Source of the DNA: Bradyrhizobium sp. CIAT3101
GTDB taxonomy: Bacteria; Pseudomonadota; Alphaproteobacteria; Rhizobiales; Xanthobacteraceae
Reading direction: 5' to 3'
Assembly: GCF_029714945.1 (NCBI RefSeq)
Contig: NZ_CP121634.1
Coordinates: 5,539,001-5,603,000, forward strand
Length of the DNA stretch: 64,000 nt
In this document: positions 32,675 through 41,577 of the stretch, one piece after another
Position numbering within the stretch: the stretch's first letter is position 1
How the letters are laid out: each line of letters opens with the position of its first letter
Notes under the pieces: model-generated
Seen by the model: the letters and a program-made list of their open reading frames with translations, nothing else
Databases searched by the model: none
Told to the model about the DNA's origin: nothing
Translations under genes and position numbers: made by a program

Positions 32675-34139
32675 GATGATGCAGAAGAGAACCAATCCCG
32701 ACCGCCGCGCCGGCCGCATGGGCGCTCGCCAGATCTACGAGGCCTTGCGCGATCAGATCATGTCGCTGGTCTACGGCACTGACGGCCTGTTGCCGTCGTC
32801 GCGGGCGCTGGCCAGTGAGATGGGCGTGGCCCGCTCGACCGTCACGATCGCCTATGAGCAGCTCACGGCGGAAGGATTTATCGAGACGCGTCCTGGCGCC
32901 CGGCCGCGCGTCGCGCGCGCCGTGGTGGAGCGTGGACGCGCCCGCGCGACGTCTCGGCCATCGACGCGCAAGGTGCGGCTGTCCGCATTCGGCGAGCGAT
33001 TGCGCCAGGACCCGCCGCGCTGGAACGAGCCGCCACGCGGGCTCGTCGCCAACTTCCGCTATGGCGAGCTGTCGCCGTCGGACTTCCCGGTGCTCGCATG
33101 GAAGAAAGCCGTGACGGCTGCAATGGCGCGCAAGCCCGAGCGGCTCGCCTATGACGACCCCTGCGGGTCACTGCGGCTGCGGACCGCGCTTCAGGGCTAT
33201 CTCTGGCGATCGCGCAGCATCCGCTGCGAGGTCGACCAGATCGTCGTCGTCAACGGCTCGCAGCAGGGCCTCGATATCTGCGCGCGGCTGCTGCTCGATG
33301 CCGGCGACCGCTTCATCATGGAGGATCCGGGCTACCAGATGGCACGGCACACATTTGCTGCGACGGGCGCCGTCGCGATGCCGGTCACGGTCGATGCCGA
33401 GGGCCTCCAGACCGTGCGGCTCGACGGCATCGCCGCCCGCCTCGCCTATGTGACGCCGTCGCATCAATACCCGCTCGGCGGCGTGATGCCGATCGGACGC
33501 CGGCACCAATTGCTCGCCTGGGCGAGAGCGAACGACGCTTACGTGATCGAGGACGATTACGACAGCGAGTATCGCTACGACACCAAGCCGATCCCGCCGC
33601 TGCATGCGCTGGAAGGCCGCGACAACGTGATCTATCTCGGTACCGTCTCCAAGACGCTCTCACCGACCTTGCGGATCGGCTATCTTGTGGTGCCGCCGGG
33701 CTTGCGATCCCTGTTCGCCGCCGCCAAGCAGATCATGGACCGGCACACGCCGCTGATCGAGCAGGAGGCGCTTGCGGCGATGCTGGAGAGCGGCGCCTAT
33801 GACAGTCACGTCAGGCGCGCACGCCGGCGCAACGCCGAGCGGCAGCAGGCGCTGCTTGCCGCCCTTCACCGCCGCTTCGGCGATCGTGTCACGATCGAGG
33901 GCGCGGCCGCCGGCCTGCACGTGGTGGCGTGGTTCGACAGCCTGCCGCAAAAGCATGAGGGCGCGCTGATCGAGGCCGCCCGTGCCAGGGGCGTCGGCAT
34001 CTATCCCGTCTCCGCGCTGTTCGCCGGCCCCCGAGCGCGGAAGTCGGTCGGCCTCGTCATGGGCTATTCGGCGCTGGAAACGGCGCAGATCGAGCGGGGC
34101 TGCAAGCTGCTGGCACAGGCGGTCGCTGAACTGGACTGA
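32670..34139 (+). CDS. MocR/PdxR-type regulator (GntR helix-turn-helix + aminotransferase-like domain)
   Basis: This protein of up to 489 residues has a GntR winged helix (about 20-90: GARQIYEALRDQIMS, LASEMGVARSTVTIAYEQLTAEGFIETRPG). The fold-type I aminotransferase domain holds the PLP lysine in the SKTLSPTLRIGYLVVP region, and EDDYDSEYRYD precedes it. Such regulators use PLP as effector for vitamin B6, GABA or related genes. Three possible starts lie at 32670, 32676 and 32679; the first lies inside a hairpin. It is followed 74 bases later by a PaiB-like gene. Confidence 0.88.
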   Translation: MWMMQKRTNPDRRAGRMGARQIYEALRDQIMSLVYGTDGLLPSSRALASEMGVARSTVTIAYEQLTAEGFIETRPGARPRVARAVVERGRARATSRPSTRKVRLSAFGERLRQDPPRWNEPPRGLVANFRYGELSPSDFPVLAWKKAVTAAMARKPERLAYDDPCGSLRLRTALQGYLWRSRSIRCEVDQIVVVNGSQQGLDICARLLLDAGDRFIMEDPGYQMARHTFAATGAVAMPVTVDAEGLQTVRLDGIAARLAYVTPSHQYPLGGVMPIGRRHQLLAWARANDAYVIEDDYDSEYRYDTKPIPPLHALEGRDNVIYLGTVSKTLSPTLRIGYLVVPPGLRSLFAAAKQIMDRHTPLIEQEALAAMLESGAYDSHVRRARRRNAERQQALLAALHRRFGDRVTIEGAAAGLHVVAWFDSLPQKHEGALIEAARARGVGIYPVSALFAGPRARKSVGLVMGYSALETAQIERGCKLLAQAVAELD

Positions 34140-34144
34140 TCAAA

Positions 34145-34172
34145 TTGCATAAAACTGGCAGTTTCTTATAGT
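34145..34172 (+). promoter_or_regulatory. Promoter with an operator in its spacer, ahead of the PaiB-like gene
   Basis: TTGCAT at 34145-34150 and TATAGT at 34167-34172 are 16 bases apart, a plausible sigma-70-like promoter. The spacer holds the perfect inverted repeat AAACTG, one base, CAGTTT (34152-34164), a likely repressor site. Candidates are the adjacent MocR and PaiB proteins. Confidence 0.55.
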
Positions 34173-34213
34173 CCAGATTGCGGCTATCTCCGGGTCAAGA
34201 ACGGAGACACCCC

Positions 34214-34843
34214 ATGTACATTCCCCCCGCCTTCAGGGACGACGACATCGAGAGCATCCGCGCAACCATCCGCGCCGCCCGCCTCGCCAGCCTCGTCACC
34301 GCCACCGCCGAAGGTCCGGTCGCAACCCCCTTGCCGCTCTTCCTCGATGAGAGCGAGGGCGAGCATGGCGTGCTGTACGGGCATGTGGCGAAGGCCAACC
34401 CGCAATGGAAGCTGGCGCCGATCGGCGATGCGCTCGCGATCTTCTCGGGTCCCGACGCCTATGTGACGCCGTCCTGGTACGCCACCAAGCAGGAAACCGA
34501 AAAGGTCGTGCCGACCTGGAATTACATCGCCGTGCATGCCTATGGCCCGGTGGAATTCTTCCAGGACCCTGAGCGCCTGCTCGAGGTCGTGACGCGGTTG
34601 ACCAGAAAGCACGAAGGCGCGCGTGCAAAGCCGTGGGCGGTCAGTGATGCCCCCGCGGACTTCATTGCCGCGCAGCTGCGCGGAATCGTCGGCGTGCGCA
34701 TCCCCGTGGTGCGGTTCGAAGGCAAGCGCAAGATGAGCCAGAACCGGCCCGAGGCCGATCGCGTCGGCGTCGCGCAGGGTCTTGCGGCGAGCGAGAACCA
34801 TGGTGACCGCGAGGTCGCGCCGCTGATCCCGCTGCCGACCTAG
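34214..34843 (+). CDS. PaiB-like FMN-binding regulator
   Basis: This 209-residue protein begins MYIPPAFRDDD, typical of PaiB/YggS-like FMN-binding negative regulators, and contains SLVTATAEGPVATPLPLFLDE, HVAKANPQWK, VTPSWYATKQETEKVVPTWNY and a C-terminal GVRIPVVRFEGKRKMSQNRPEADRVGV. It is probably a flavin-binding protein that either regulates or oxidises small molecules; the MocR-PaiB pairing is common. ATG 34214 gives the conserved N terminus. Confidence 0.9.
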   Translation: MYIPPAFRDDDIESIRATIRAARLASLVTATAEGPVATPLPLFLDESEGEHGVLYGHVAKANPQWKLAPIGDALAIFSGPDAYVTPSWYATKQETEKVVPTWNYIAVHAYGPVEFFQDPERLLEVVTRLTRKHEGARAKPWAVSDAPADFIAAQLRGIVGVRIPVVRFEGKRKMSQNRPEADRVGVAQGLAASENHGDREVAPLIPLPT

Positions 34844-34937
34844 GCGACTGTTCCCGGCATGCATGGCCGGGAACCATCGTCCCGTCAGGCGTGTTGATGC
34901 ATCTCAGCACACCATCTTCCGCCTGACAGGAATCCGC

Positions 34938-35768
34938 ATGTGCCGCTGGATCGCATATCGGGGCGAGACGACCTCGTTCGAACCTTACGTCACCGAGCCC
35001 GAGCATTCGCTGATCGCGCAGAGCATTCGCTCGCTGCAGTCGACGGCAGGATCGAATGGCGACGGCTTTGGTCTCGGATGGTATGGCGAGCATCCCGAGC
35101 CCGGCCTTTATCGCGAGACGCGGCCGGCCTGGTCGGATGAGAATCTGCGCTACCTCTGCCGCCATCTGCGCTCGCATCTGTTCTTTGCCCATGTGCGCGC
35201 CGCCACCGGCACCGCGGTGACGCGGCAGAACTGCCATCCCTTTGCCTGCGGCCAATGGATGTTCATGCACAACGGTTTTGTCGGCAGCTGGAACCGGCTG
35301 CGACGCAAGGTCGAGGCGCTGATCCCCGATGCCTATTATCCGTCGCGGCTGGGAACGACCGACTCGGAGGCCGTGTTCCTCGCCATGATGGGTGCCGGTC
35401 TCGACGCCGATCCGCTCGGCGCAACGCGCGCCGTGCTGCAATCGCTCGTCGGTCTCGTCAACGAAGGCCAGTTGCGCGAACGGCTGCGCTTCACCAGCGC
35501 GATCGCCAACGGACGCGATCTCTACGCGTTTCGCGTCGCCGTCAACGACGCCGCCAACACGCTCTATTATCGCGAGGCCGGCGACGGCCAGGTCGTCGTC
35601 GTATCCGAGCCGTTCGACAAGGAAACCGACTGGACCGAGGTGCCGCCGAACCACGCGCTGATCGCGCGCGCGTCAGACCACGTGAAAATTGTTCCGTTCG
35701 AGCTTGCAATTTCCGGTGGGGCCGAGGCGGAACCCGCCCCGGCCAGGAGGATTATCGCCGGCAGGTAA
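34938..35768 (+). CDS. Class II glutamine amidotransferase (EgtC-like)
   Basis: This 276-residue protein begins MCRWIAYRG, so after Met removal the N-terminal Cys2 is the Ntn nucleophile. Family motifs are NGDGFGLGWYG, HVRAATGTAVTRQNCHPFACGQWMFMHNGFVG and TTDSEAVF. It resembles gamma-glutamyl hydrolases such as EgtC and Dug3. The start at 34938 is fixed by the need for Cys2, although the frame opens earlier. The carboxylate-amine ligase gene starts 19 bases later, so the pair may make and hydrolyse a gamma-glutamyl conjugate. Confidence 0.9.
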   Translation: MCRWIAYRGETTSFEPYVTEPEHSLIAQSIRSLQSTAGSNGDGFGLGWYGEHPEPGLYRETRPAWSDENLRYLCRHLRSHLFFAHVRAATGTAVTRQNCHPFACGQWMFMHNGFVGSWNRLRRKVEALIPDAYYPSRLGTTDSEAVFLAMMGAGLDADPLGATRAVLQSLVGLVNEGQLRERLRFTSAIANGRDLYAFRVAVNDAANTLYYREAGDGQVVVVSEPFDKETDWTEVPPNHALIARASDHVKIVPFELAISGGAEAEPAPARRIIAGR

Positions 35769-35787
35769 TACCACTGCCGGGTGGCCC

Positions 35788-37017
35788 ATGACATTTGCTT
35801 CAGACGTTTTGAAACTGCTGCGACTGGATACTTCCGACGACAAGCAGCATCTCGTGATCCGTTCTGCCGGCGGGCGCGGCAAGACGGCCGAATATTCCTT
35901 CGGCATCGAAGAGGAATATTTCCTCGCCGATCGCCGCACCCTCGAGGTCGCGATCCAGACGCCCAACGAGCTGTTCGAATCGGCGAACTGGTCGACCGGC
36001 GGCCAGGCCATGCGCGAGATGCTGCAATCCCAGCTCGAGGTCGCCACCAACGTCCATGTCGATGTCAATGACGCGCGGGAAGAGCTGAGGTTCCTACGCC
36101 GCGAGGTCGCCAACGTCGCCGCGCAATACGGCTTTGTCATCATGGCCTGCGGCACGCATCCGACCGCGATCTGGCGCATGTCGCAGCCGAGCCCGAAGCC
36201 GCGCTACGAGGAGATGATCGAGGATCTGCGCAGCATCGGCCACCGCAACATGATGTGCGGCATGCATGTGCATGTGCAACTGCCCGATCCGGAGAAGCGG
36301 ATGGCGGTGATGCGGGCGATGCTGCCGCATCTGCCGCTGTTCATCGCACTGTCGGCGTCCTCGCCGTTCTGGAATTCGCACAAGACGGGATTGAAGGGCT
36401 ATCGGCTCGCCGCCTATTCGGAGCTTCCGCGCACCGGTCTGCCCGAGCTGTTCGAGAGCAGGCGCGATTACGACGATTATGTCGGCGCGCTGCAGCGTTC
36501 CGGCGTGATCCCCGATGAGAGCCATATCTGGTGGGCGATGCGCCCCTCCATGAAGCACCCGACGCTGGAGCTTCGCGCGCCCGACACCTGCACCTTCGTC
36601 GACGACGCCATTGCCGTCGCCTCGCTGTATCGCTGCCTGACGCGGCACCTCTATCTGAGGCCGCATCTGTCGAAGCAAGTGACCGCGGTCGAGCGCGCGG
36701 TTGCGGTCGAGAACAAATGGCGCGCCCAGCGCTACGGCACCGACTGCATCTTTGCGTCACAAGACGGGCCGGTGACGATCTCGGAGTGGCTTGCACGAAT
36801 CATCAACGACATCACCGAGGATGCCGCCGCGCTGGAATGCAGCGCCGAGGTCGAGCACTGCCGCACCATCGTGGCGCGCGGAAGCTCGGCTGAATTCCAG
36901 CTGCGCGCCTATCGCGAAAATGGCGACGACATCACCGCCGCGTCGCGATGGATTGCGGCATCGACGATATCGGAGACGCGCACCGACACCGGACAGCGCG
37001 CTCCAGCACCGTCATAG
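35788..37017 (+). CDS. Carboxylate-amine ligase (YbdK/GCS2 family)
   Basis: This 409-residue enzyme belongs to the glutamate-cysteine ligase 2 family. YSFGIEEEYFLADRRTLE is the ATP/metal site, with conserved Glu residues. CGMHVHVQLPDPEKR and RPSMKHPTLELRAPDTCTF are further markers. It is predicted to join glutamate or another carboxylate to an amine using ATP. It follows the EgtC-like gene closely and suggests a two-step gamma-glutamyl pathway. Real substrate unknown. ATG 35788 is chosen. Confidence 0.9.
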   Translation: MTFASDVLKLLRLDTSDDKQHLVIRSAGGRGKTAEYSFGIEEEYFLADRRTLEVAIQTPNELFESANWSTGGQAMREMLQSQLEVATNVHVDVNDAREELRFLRREVANVAAQYGFVIMACGTHPTAIWRMSQPSPKPRYEEMIEDLRSIGHRNMMCGMHVHVQLPDPEKRMAVMRAMLPHLPLFIALSASSPFWNSHKTGLKGYRLAAYSELPRTGLPELFESRRDYDDYVGALQRSGVIPDESHIWWAMRPSMKHPTLELRAPDTCTFVDDAIAVASLYRCLTRHLYLRPHLSKQVTAVERAVAVENKWRAQRYGTDCIFASQDGPVTISEWLARIINDITEDAAALECSAEVEHCRTIVARGSSAEFQLRAYRENGDDITAASRWIAASTISETRTDTGQRAPAPS

Positions 37018-37081
37018 CGCCCGCACAAGCTTCGCCAACGACAAGATCTCTTTCCGAACTTGCTACGCCGTAGGGGAATGA

Positions 37082-37267
37082 ATGACTGACATCACCTGGT
37101 GCGCCGGTTGCGGCCACAGCCTGGTCCCGATCCTGTCCGCGAAGGGCCTGACAACGCCGAGCTGCTTCTGGTGCGAGGGCGTCGACGCCCGGACCATGGA
37201 GATGGCGAAGTGGGCGGACAGCCCGGCCGGCAAACCGGATCGGGCCGCGCCTCACTCCTTTGATTGA
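37082..37267 (+). CDS. Very small CxxC protein
   Basis: This 61-residue protein has two cysteine pairs, CAGC (7, 10) and CFWC (28, 31), which would form a zinc ribbon. An AGGGGA ribosome site lies just before the ATG. It lies 64 bases after the ligase and is convergent with the next gene. No family is recognised. Coding status rests on the cysteine spacing and ribosome site only. Confidence 0.5.
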   Translation: MTDITWCAGCGHSLVPILSAKGLTTPSCFWCEGVDARTMEMAKWADSPAGKPDRAAPHSFD

Positions 37268-37279
37268 GCCCCCTCGCCG

Positions 37280-37588
37280 TCAAACCCTCGCCACCAGGCG
37301 TGGACGGAACACCGACGCGATGGTCGGGGCAGCAGCAGCGGCCGGCTTTCGCGTCGGCCTTCGCCGCGGGATGAAGAAGCTGCTCACGACGATCGGCTCG
37401 TTGTCGCCGAGCGCGGTCCGCTCCTTCACCAGTTCGCTCATGACCGAGCGCATCTTGATGACTTCCTGCGCGACGAAACTGCAGTCCTCGTCGCGGTTGA
37501 TCTGTTCATGCATGATCGCTTCGGCTTCGCGCATGCTGACGCGGAGCGCCCTGATCGTTCTGCGGATGTCGTTGATGCGGTTGTCCAT
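37280..37588 (-). CDS. Small helical hypothetical protein
   Basis: This 102-residue protein has an amphipathic helical N-terminal half with heptad-like hydrophobics (RINDIRRTIRALRVSMREAEAIMHEQINR), so it is likely a coiled coil. The C-terminal tail is basic and Ala/Pro-rich. ATG 37588 is preferred since GGAGG precedes it at good spacing; an ATG four codons upstream (37600) is possible. An 800-codon frame continues upstream on this strand but runs over opposite-strand genes. Function unknown. Confidence 0.6.
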   Translation of the reverse strand: MDNRINDIRRTIRALRVSMREAEAIMHEQINRDEDCSFVAQEVIKMRSVMSELVKERTALGDNEPIVVSSFFIPRRRPTRKPAAAAAPTIASVFRPRLVARV

Positions 37589-37888
37589 GGCTGCCTCCAT
37601 CTCGGTCGCAGCATAAGAACAAAACATGAACATATTGTCAATCGCCGCGTGCACGCGCGCTGACGAGGCTTGCCGACAAATTAGACAAAAAACGTTGCCG
37701 TCTCGCAATCGCCGGCCTCGGCGCGGCGTCGCGTGCTCGGAGCGAGCGGACGATCTAACCCGCGGCGCAGCCACCGGATTTTTGCTCGCCGCGCCACAGC
37801 GCCGGGCCCGTTTGCTGCTCCGCAAACCAACTGGCCCAAAATTCGCAATGACATTGCAAGCTGGCAATGACGCAGAGCGGAGAACGTC
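37589..37888. promoter_or_regulatory. Intergenic region between two divergent genes
   Basis: These 300 bases separate the helical protein gene from the double-cupin gene. The first 50 bases are AT-rich (AAACATGAACATATTGTCAAT at 37620-37640) and may be promoter DNA. GACAAATTAGACAAAAAAC lies near 37674. I can name no defined operator or RNA. Confidence 0.35.
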
Positions 37889-39028
37889 ATGAACGTGCAT
37901 GCTGCGGGCGATCTCAAAACCACCGGCCTCACCCATCCGAACGGCGCGCCGCTCCGCCTCAACACCCAGGATTTCGTCGCGATCGATCGCGACAAAAATG
38001 CGAAGTTCGAAGCGACCTATCGTCCGCAAGCGCTCTACAACCGCGCCAACGAAGGCTTTCACGCCAACAACGAAACCTTCCTGCTGCACGAAGTCGCGAC
38101 CAACCTGCCGATCTATCGGCCCGACACCGGCCCCACCGATTTCCATCTGCACCTGCCGCCGGGCGGCTTTCAGCTCGTGTTGGTGACCTCGGGCGCCTTC
38201 ACCTTCGACTATGACGGACGCTTCTATAATGTCGGCCCCGGTGCCGTGATGCTGCAAAGCGCGATCGTGCATCGCCAGCTGTTCTACACGTGGTCGGGGC
38301 TGTCGACCGACGAGAACTTGAAGACGCCGCAGACGGTGGTGCCGGATCCGATCTCGATGGGCTATTCCGGCAAATTCCTCGAAGCCTTCATCACCGATCC
38401 CACCACCTTTCCGAATCCGACCATCGTCGGCCCGGACCAGATCAACGAAGCCGAGACGCCGCGCGTGGCGTGGAGCCATTCGCTGCACGATCGTCCGGCC
38501 GATGCCGGCTTCTGGCTTCAGGATCCGCTGGCACTGGATGCGCTGTTCAGGCCGCTCGTCGACGGCCCCGTCAAATCGGCGCTGCCGGTCTACGTCCGCG
38601 ATATCGGGATCGAGATTCCAAGCGGCCATCTCGTCACCGGCCACATCATCGCGACCGATCCGCCTGGCCACTCGCTGCTGCCGAAGAGCGCCTCGATCGC
38701 CGCCGACGCCGACTGCCTTGGCAAGGGCGAGGTCGTGATCTACCGCGTCATTCGCGGCACGGCCGAGTTCAAGAAGAAGTCCGGCGAAAGCTTTGAACTC
38801 GCAGCCGGCGATGTCGTGACGGCGGGCAAGGGCTCGATCAGCCTCGCTGGCGTTGGTGAGAACACGCAGGTGCTCCGGCTCGGCCTGCTCAAGGGCATGA
38901 ACGATCTTCGCAGCTGGACACCGACACAGCGCGACGAGATCGACGGTTTGGCCAGCCAGATCATCACGCAGAAGGACATTCGTCCGCTGCGCACCGAAGG
39001 CAGGCCGGTCGGATATTTGTACGTCTAG
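37889..39028 (+). CDS. Double-cupin hypothetical protein
   Basis: This 379-residue soluble protein has two cupin-like barrels. The first (about 85-140) reads FHLHLPPGGFQLVLVTSGAFTFDYDGRFYNVGPGAVMLQSAIVHRQ, giving His ligands. The second (about 285-330) reads GEVVIYRVIRGTAEFKKKSGESFELAAGDVVTAGKGS. Family and reaction are not recognised. A bicupin of this size could be a dioxygenase or an isomerase, or a sensor. It lies alone on the strand between divergent genes. Confidence 0.72.
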   Translation: MNVHAAGDLKTTGLTHPNGAPLRLNTQDFVAIDRDKNAKFEATYRPQALYNRANEGFHANNETFLLHEVATNLPIYRPDTGPTDFHLHLPPGGFQLVLVTSGAFTFDYDGRFYNVGPGAVMLQSAIVHRQLFYTWSGLSTDENLKTPQTVVPDPISMGYSGKFLEAFITDPTTFPNPTIVGPDQINEAETPRVAWSHSLHDRPADAGFWLQDPLALDALFRPLVDGPVKSALPVYVRDIGIEIPSGHLVTGHIIATDPPGHSLLPKSASIAADADCLGKGEVVIYRVIRGTAEFKKKSGESFELAAGDVVTAGKGSISLAGVGENTQVLRLGLLKGMNDLRSWTPTQRDEIDGLASQIITQKDIRPLRTEGRPVGYLYV

Positions 39029-39175
39029 TCGCGAGGCCCGCCGCCAACCAACCCGGCCTCGTCCGCCGCAGGTCGTGTCCCCTGAAGATCTTGTGCACTG
39101 AAGATCTTGCCCGTCCGCAAATGGTGCTGGTAGTTCATAGGCGATCGAGATGCGCCTGGAGCACCAGCTTCGCCC

Positions 39176-39643
39176 GTGAGCCCCGAGATCACCAGAACCT
39201 GCGGAAGCTGCAGCGCCTGCTGCGATGGCTGGCTGCAGATCGAGGTGCGCGGGCACAAGGTGCACAGGGGGCAACCATGCCCATTCAGCGTCGCACATCG
39301 ATGTTCGATCTATCCCGAACGCCCGCAGCATCCGTGCCGCGAATTCGTCTGCGGCTGGCTGGTCGCGTCGAGCCCGTTGCCGGATTGGATGCGGCCGGAT
39401 CAATCCAGCATGATCATGCTGGCCGCCAACTTCTTCTGGCGCGGCCTGCCGGTCGACGTCGTGGTGCCGGTCGGTGAGCGGCCGAAGAAGAAGGCACTGG
39501 ACTGGCTGACGCGGTTTTGCGCCGAGAACAGACGGCTGCTCGTCTACCAGGTCGCCGACGAGTGGTTCGCGTTCGGACCGCCGGTGTTTCAGACCGATAT
39601 CGCCGAGCGTCTTGGGCGCGGCCAACCGCCGTGGGGCCATTGA
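39176..39643 (+). CDS. Cysteine-cluster (YkgJ-like) zinc/iron-chelating protein
   Basis: This 155-residue protein has the CGSCSACCDGW cluster at about 9-19 and C(x7)C, then YPERPQHPCREFVCGW, as in YkgJ/CxxCxxCC-type proteins. These bind zinc or an iron-sulfur cluster; their role is unknown. The start is a GTG at 39176. It follows the double-cupin gene by 147 bases. Confidence 0.72.
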   Translation: MSPEITRTCGSCSACCDGWLQIEVRGHKVHRGQPCPFSVAHRCSIYPERPQHPCREFVCGWLVASSPLPDWMRPDQSSMIMLAANFFWRGLPVDVVVPVGERPKKKALDWLTRFCAENRRLLVYQVADEWFAFGPPVFQTDIAERLGRGQPPWGH

Positions 39644-39793
39644 AGCAAGCCTCGGACGCCGTTCGCTTTTTCCACTGGAACAGGCTGGGTGCGACGCAAT
39701 GCGGCAGATCGCCGCGCGACACGCTTTGCTGGGAATAGTTGCTGCTTGGACACACTCAGCCCAGAAAGTGAGTAGCATCACACCAGGCGTATT

Positions 39794-39813
39794 GTATGCC
39801 GTATCTGGTATAC
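39794..39813. promoter_or_regulatory. Inverted repeat upstream of the porin gene
   Basis: GTATGCC, six bases (GTATCT), GGTATAC; the arms differ at one position. It shares TCTGGTATAC with the palindrome at 9963-9976, hinting at a common GntR-like regulator. It lies 58 bases before the porin start. Confidence 0.45.
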
Positions 39814-39871
39814 ATTACCTTCTACTTTATCCCGGGCCCATTGAGAGCCTGCGGCGATAGAGGGGAAACCA

Positions 39872-41512
39872 ATGAAGAAGGCCTTTCTGCTCGGCACAGG
39901 CTTTGCGGCCCTTTGCGCAACCACAAGTATACATTCAATCAAAGCAGCAACTATAGATGATGTCATTGCGCGCCTCGACGCGCTCGAGCGCAGCAACACG
40001 AAGCTCGCGAAGGAGAACGCGCAGCTACGTGAACGCGTCAATCATATGGGCGAGAAGGCCGCAGTGACTGCCGTTGCCCCGGCCTCGCCGAAGGGCAATC
40101 CGGTTCTGCACGCGGCGGTCGCGCCCTCACCGGCTCCTGCGCCCGAGCACACCGTTGTCAGCATCGGTGGCGCTCCGCTCTACAGCAAGGCGCCCGGCGC
40201 CAATCCATTCATCGACAACACCACCGTGACGCTCTACGGCCATGTCGATCTCTCGGGTGACGTCTTCAATCCCGGCGTCTACGACCAAGGCACGAAGTTC
40301 GGCGTCTCCAGCAACCTCACCTATTTCGGCGTTCGCGCGCGGCACAATCTCGACCCCTATGGCTATCCCGGATGGGCGGCCGTCGCGCAGTTCGAGTCCC
40401 TCGTCGAGGTCGCAGCCGTACCGACCGAGCGCGCGGCGTTCGGCACGCGCGACAGCTTCCTCGGCATGGAGAGCCCGTGGGGTACGATCAAGGCCGGCAA
40501 GGCAGACACGCCCTACAAGAAGGCGACGGCAAAGTTCGATCCGTTCTCGGCCACGCTCGGCGACTACAACTCGATCATGGGCAACACCGGCGGCGATCTC
40601 CGCGCCGAGTTCGATTGGCGCGCCGCGCACGCGATCTGGTATGAATCGCCGATCTGGAACGGCTTCCAGGCCACGCTCATGGTCTCGCCGGGACAGAACA
40701 CCGCAAAGGACAACAGCGACTATGCGCTTGGCGATTTCAACTGCCCGGCGACGTCATCGCGCGGCAGCGGCTCGGGCTTCCCGCTGACATCGGCGCCGGA
40801 AGGCTGCACCGACGGCTCATACGGCAATCTCTACAGCGCCTCGCTGACCTACAACCAAGGCGGCTTCACCGGCGTCGCAGCGTACGAGCTGCACGAGGGC
40901 ACCAACCGCACCGGCGACGAGGCGGTGACGCCCCTGAGCAACGGCACCGTTCTCACCGTGCCGCCGGGTTCGGTCGGTATCGCCAACGAGTGGGCGGCAA
41001 AGGTCGGTGCAGGCTACAAGTTCAACGACGTGATCGGCAGCCTCCAGCTCTACGGCATCTACGAGATCATGCGTCGTCAGAATACGGTGGCCGCCTTCAA
41101 CGAGCGTTCGCGCGACGGCTACTTCCTGAGCGCGACCCAGACGGTCGATAAATGGGACGTCAGCGCGTCCTGGGCTCACGCCAACGCCTCGCCGGGCTCA
41201 CCGGGCACGGGCGTCCTGAACGCCTATCCCACGCCCGGGGTCGCAGTCTCCGCGCCCGCAGGCGCTGCCGACTTCGCGCTCAACACAGTCGACTCCAGCG
41301 CCGATCAGTACGCCATCGGCGTGAAGTACCACTTCAGCCCGTTCGTGAGCTGGTACATGGTGGGTAGCTATCTGCGCAACGGGCCGGGCGCGCATTATTG
41401 CCTCGGTGTCAGCGGACATGGCTACGGGGTATGCGGACGCGACGCCAACAACAACGTCGTTGCCGGCAACAAGGCCGAAGCCGTCACGACCGGTATGACG
41501 TTCGATTTCTGA
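39872..41512 (+). CDS. Outer-membrane porin (Porin_4-like) with N-terminal coiled coil
   Basis: This 546-residue protein has a signal peptide (about 1-27, ending IKAATI). A coiled-coil segment (DVIARLDALERSNTKLAKENAQLRERV) may anchor it to peptidoglycan or trimerise it. The beta barrel begins near residue 115 (VTLYGHVDLSGDVFNPG) and ends in the C-terminal Phe (TGMTFDF), the BAM recognition signal. Its solute is unknown. A hairpin terminator follows directly. Regulation may act at the inverted repeat at 39794-39813. Confidence 0.9.
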   Translation: MKKAFLLGTGFAALCATTSIHSIKAATIDDVIARLDALERSNTKLAKENAQLRERVNHMGEKAAVTAVAPASPKGNPVLHAAVAPSPAPAPEHTVVSIGGAPLYSKAPGANPFIDNTTVTLYGHVDLSGDVFNPGVYDQGTKFGVSSNLTYFGVRARHNLDPYGYPGWAAVAQFESLVEVAAVPTERAAFGTRDSFLGMESPWGTIKAGKADTPYKKATAKFDPFSATLGDYNSIMGNTGGDLRAEFDWRAAHAIWYESPIWNGFQATLMVSPGQNTAKDNSDYALGDFNCPATSSRGSGSGFPLTSAPEGCTDGSYGNLYSASLTYNQGGFTGVAAYELHEGTNRTGDEAVTPLSNGTVLTVPPGSVGIANEWAAKVGAGYKFNDVIGSLQLYGIYEIMRRQNTVAAFNERSRDGYFLSATQTVDKWDVSASWAHANASPGSPGTGVLNAYPTPGVAVSAPAGAADFALNTVDSSADQYAIGVKYHFSPFVSWYMVGSYLRNGPGAHYCLGVSGHGYGVCGRDANNNVVAGNKAEAVTTGMTFDF

Positions 41513-41528
41513 GCGCCGTGAAAACAGC

Positions 41529-41550
41529 GGGGAGCCGCTCGCGGCTCCCC
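41529..41550. terminator. Convergent terminator between the porin and gor
   Basis: GGGGAGCCG and CGGCTCCCC form a 9-bp stem with a CTCG loop. It lies 16 bases after the porin stop. Read from the minus strand, it is followed by GCTGTTTTC, so it also suits gor. Confidence 0.8.
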
Positions 41551-41577
41551 GTCGGTGAGAAGCGCTTGGGGCGCGCC

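Noticed and set aside
37280..39781. Minus-strand open frame of over 800 codons
   Set aside because: It is antisense to the double-cupin and cysteine-cluster genes; only the 102-codon end has a start with a ribosome site.
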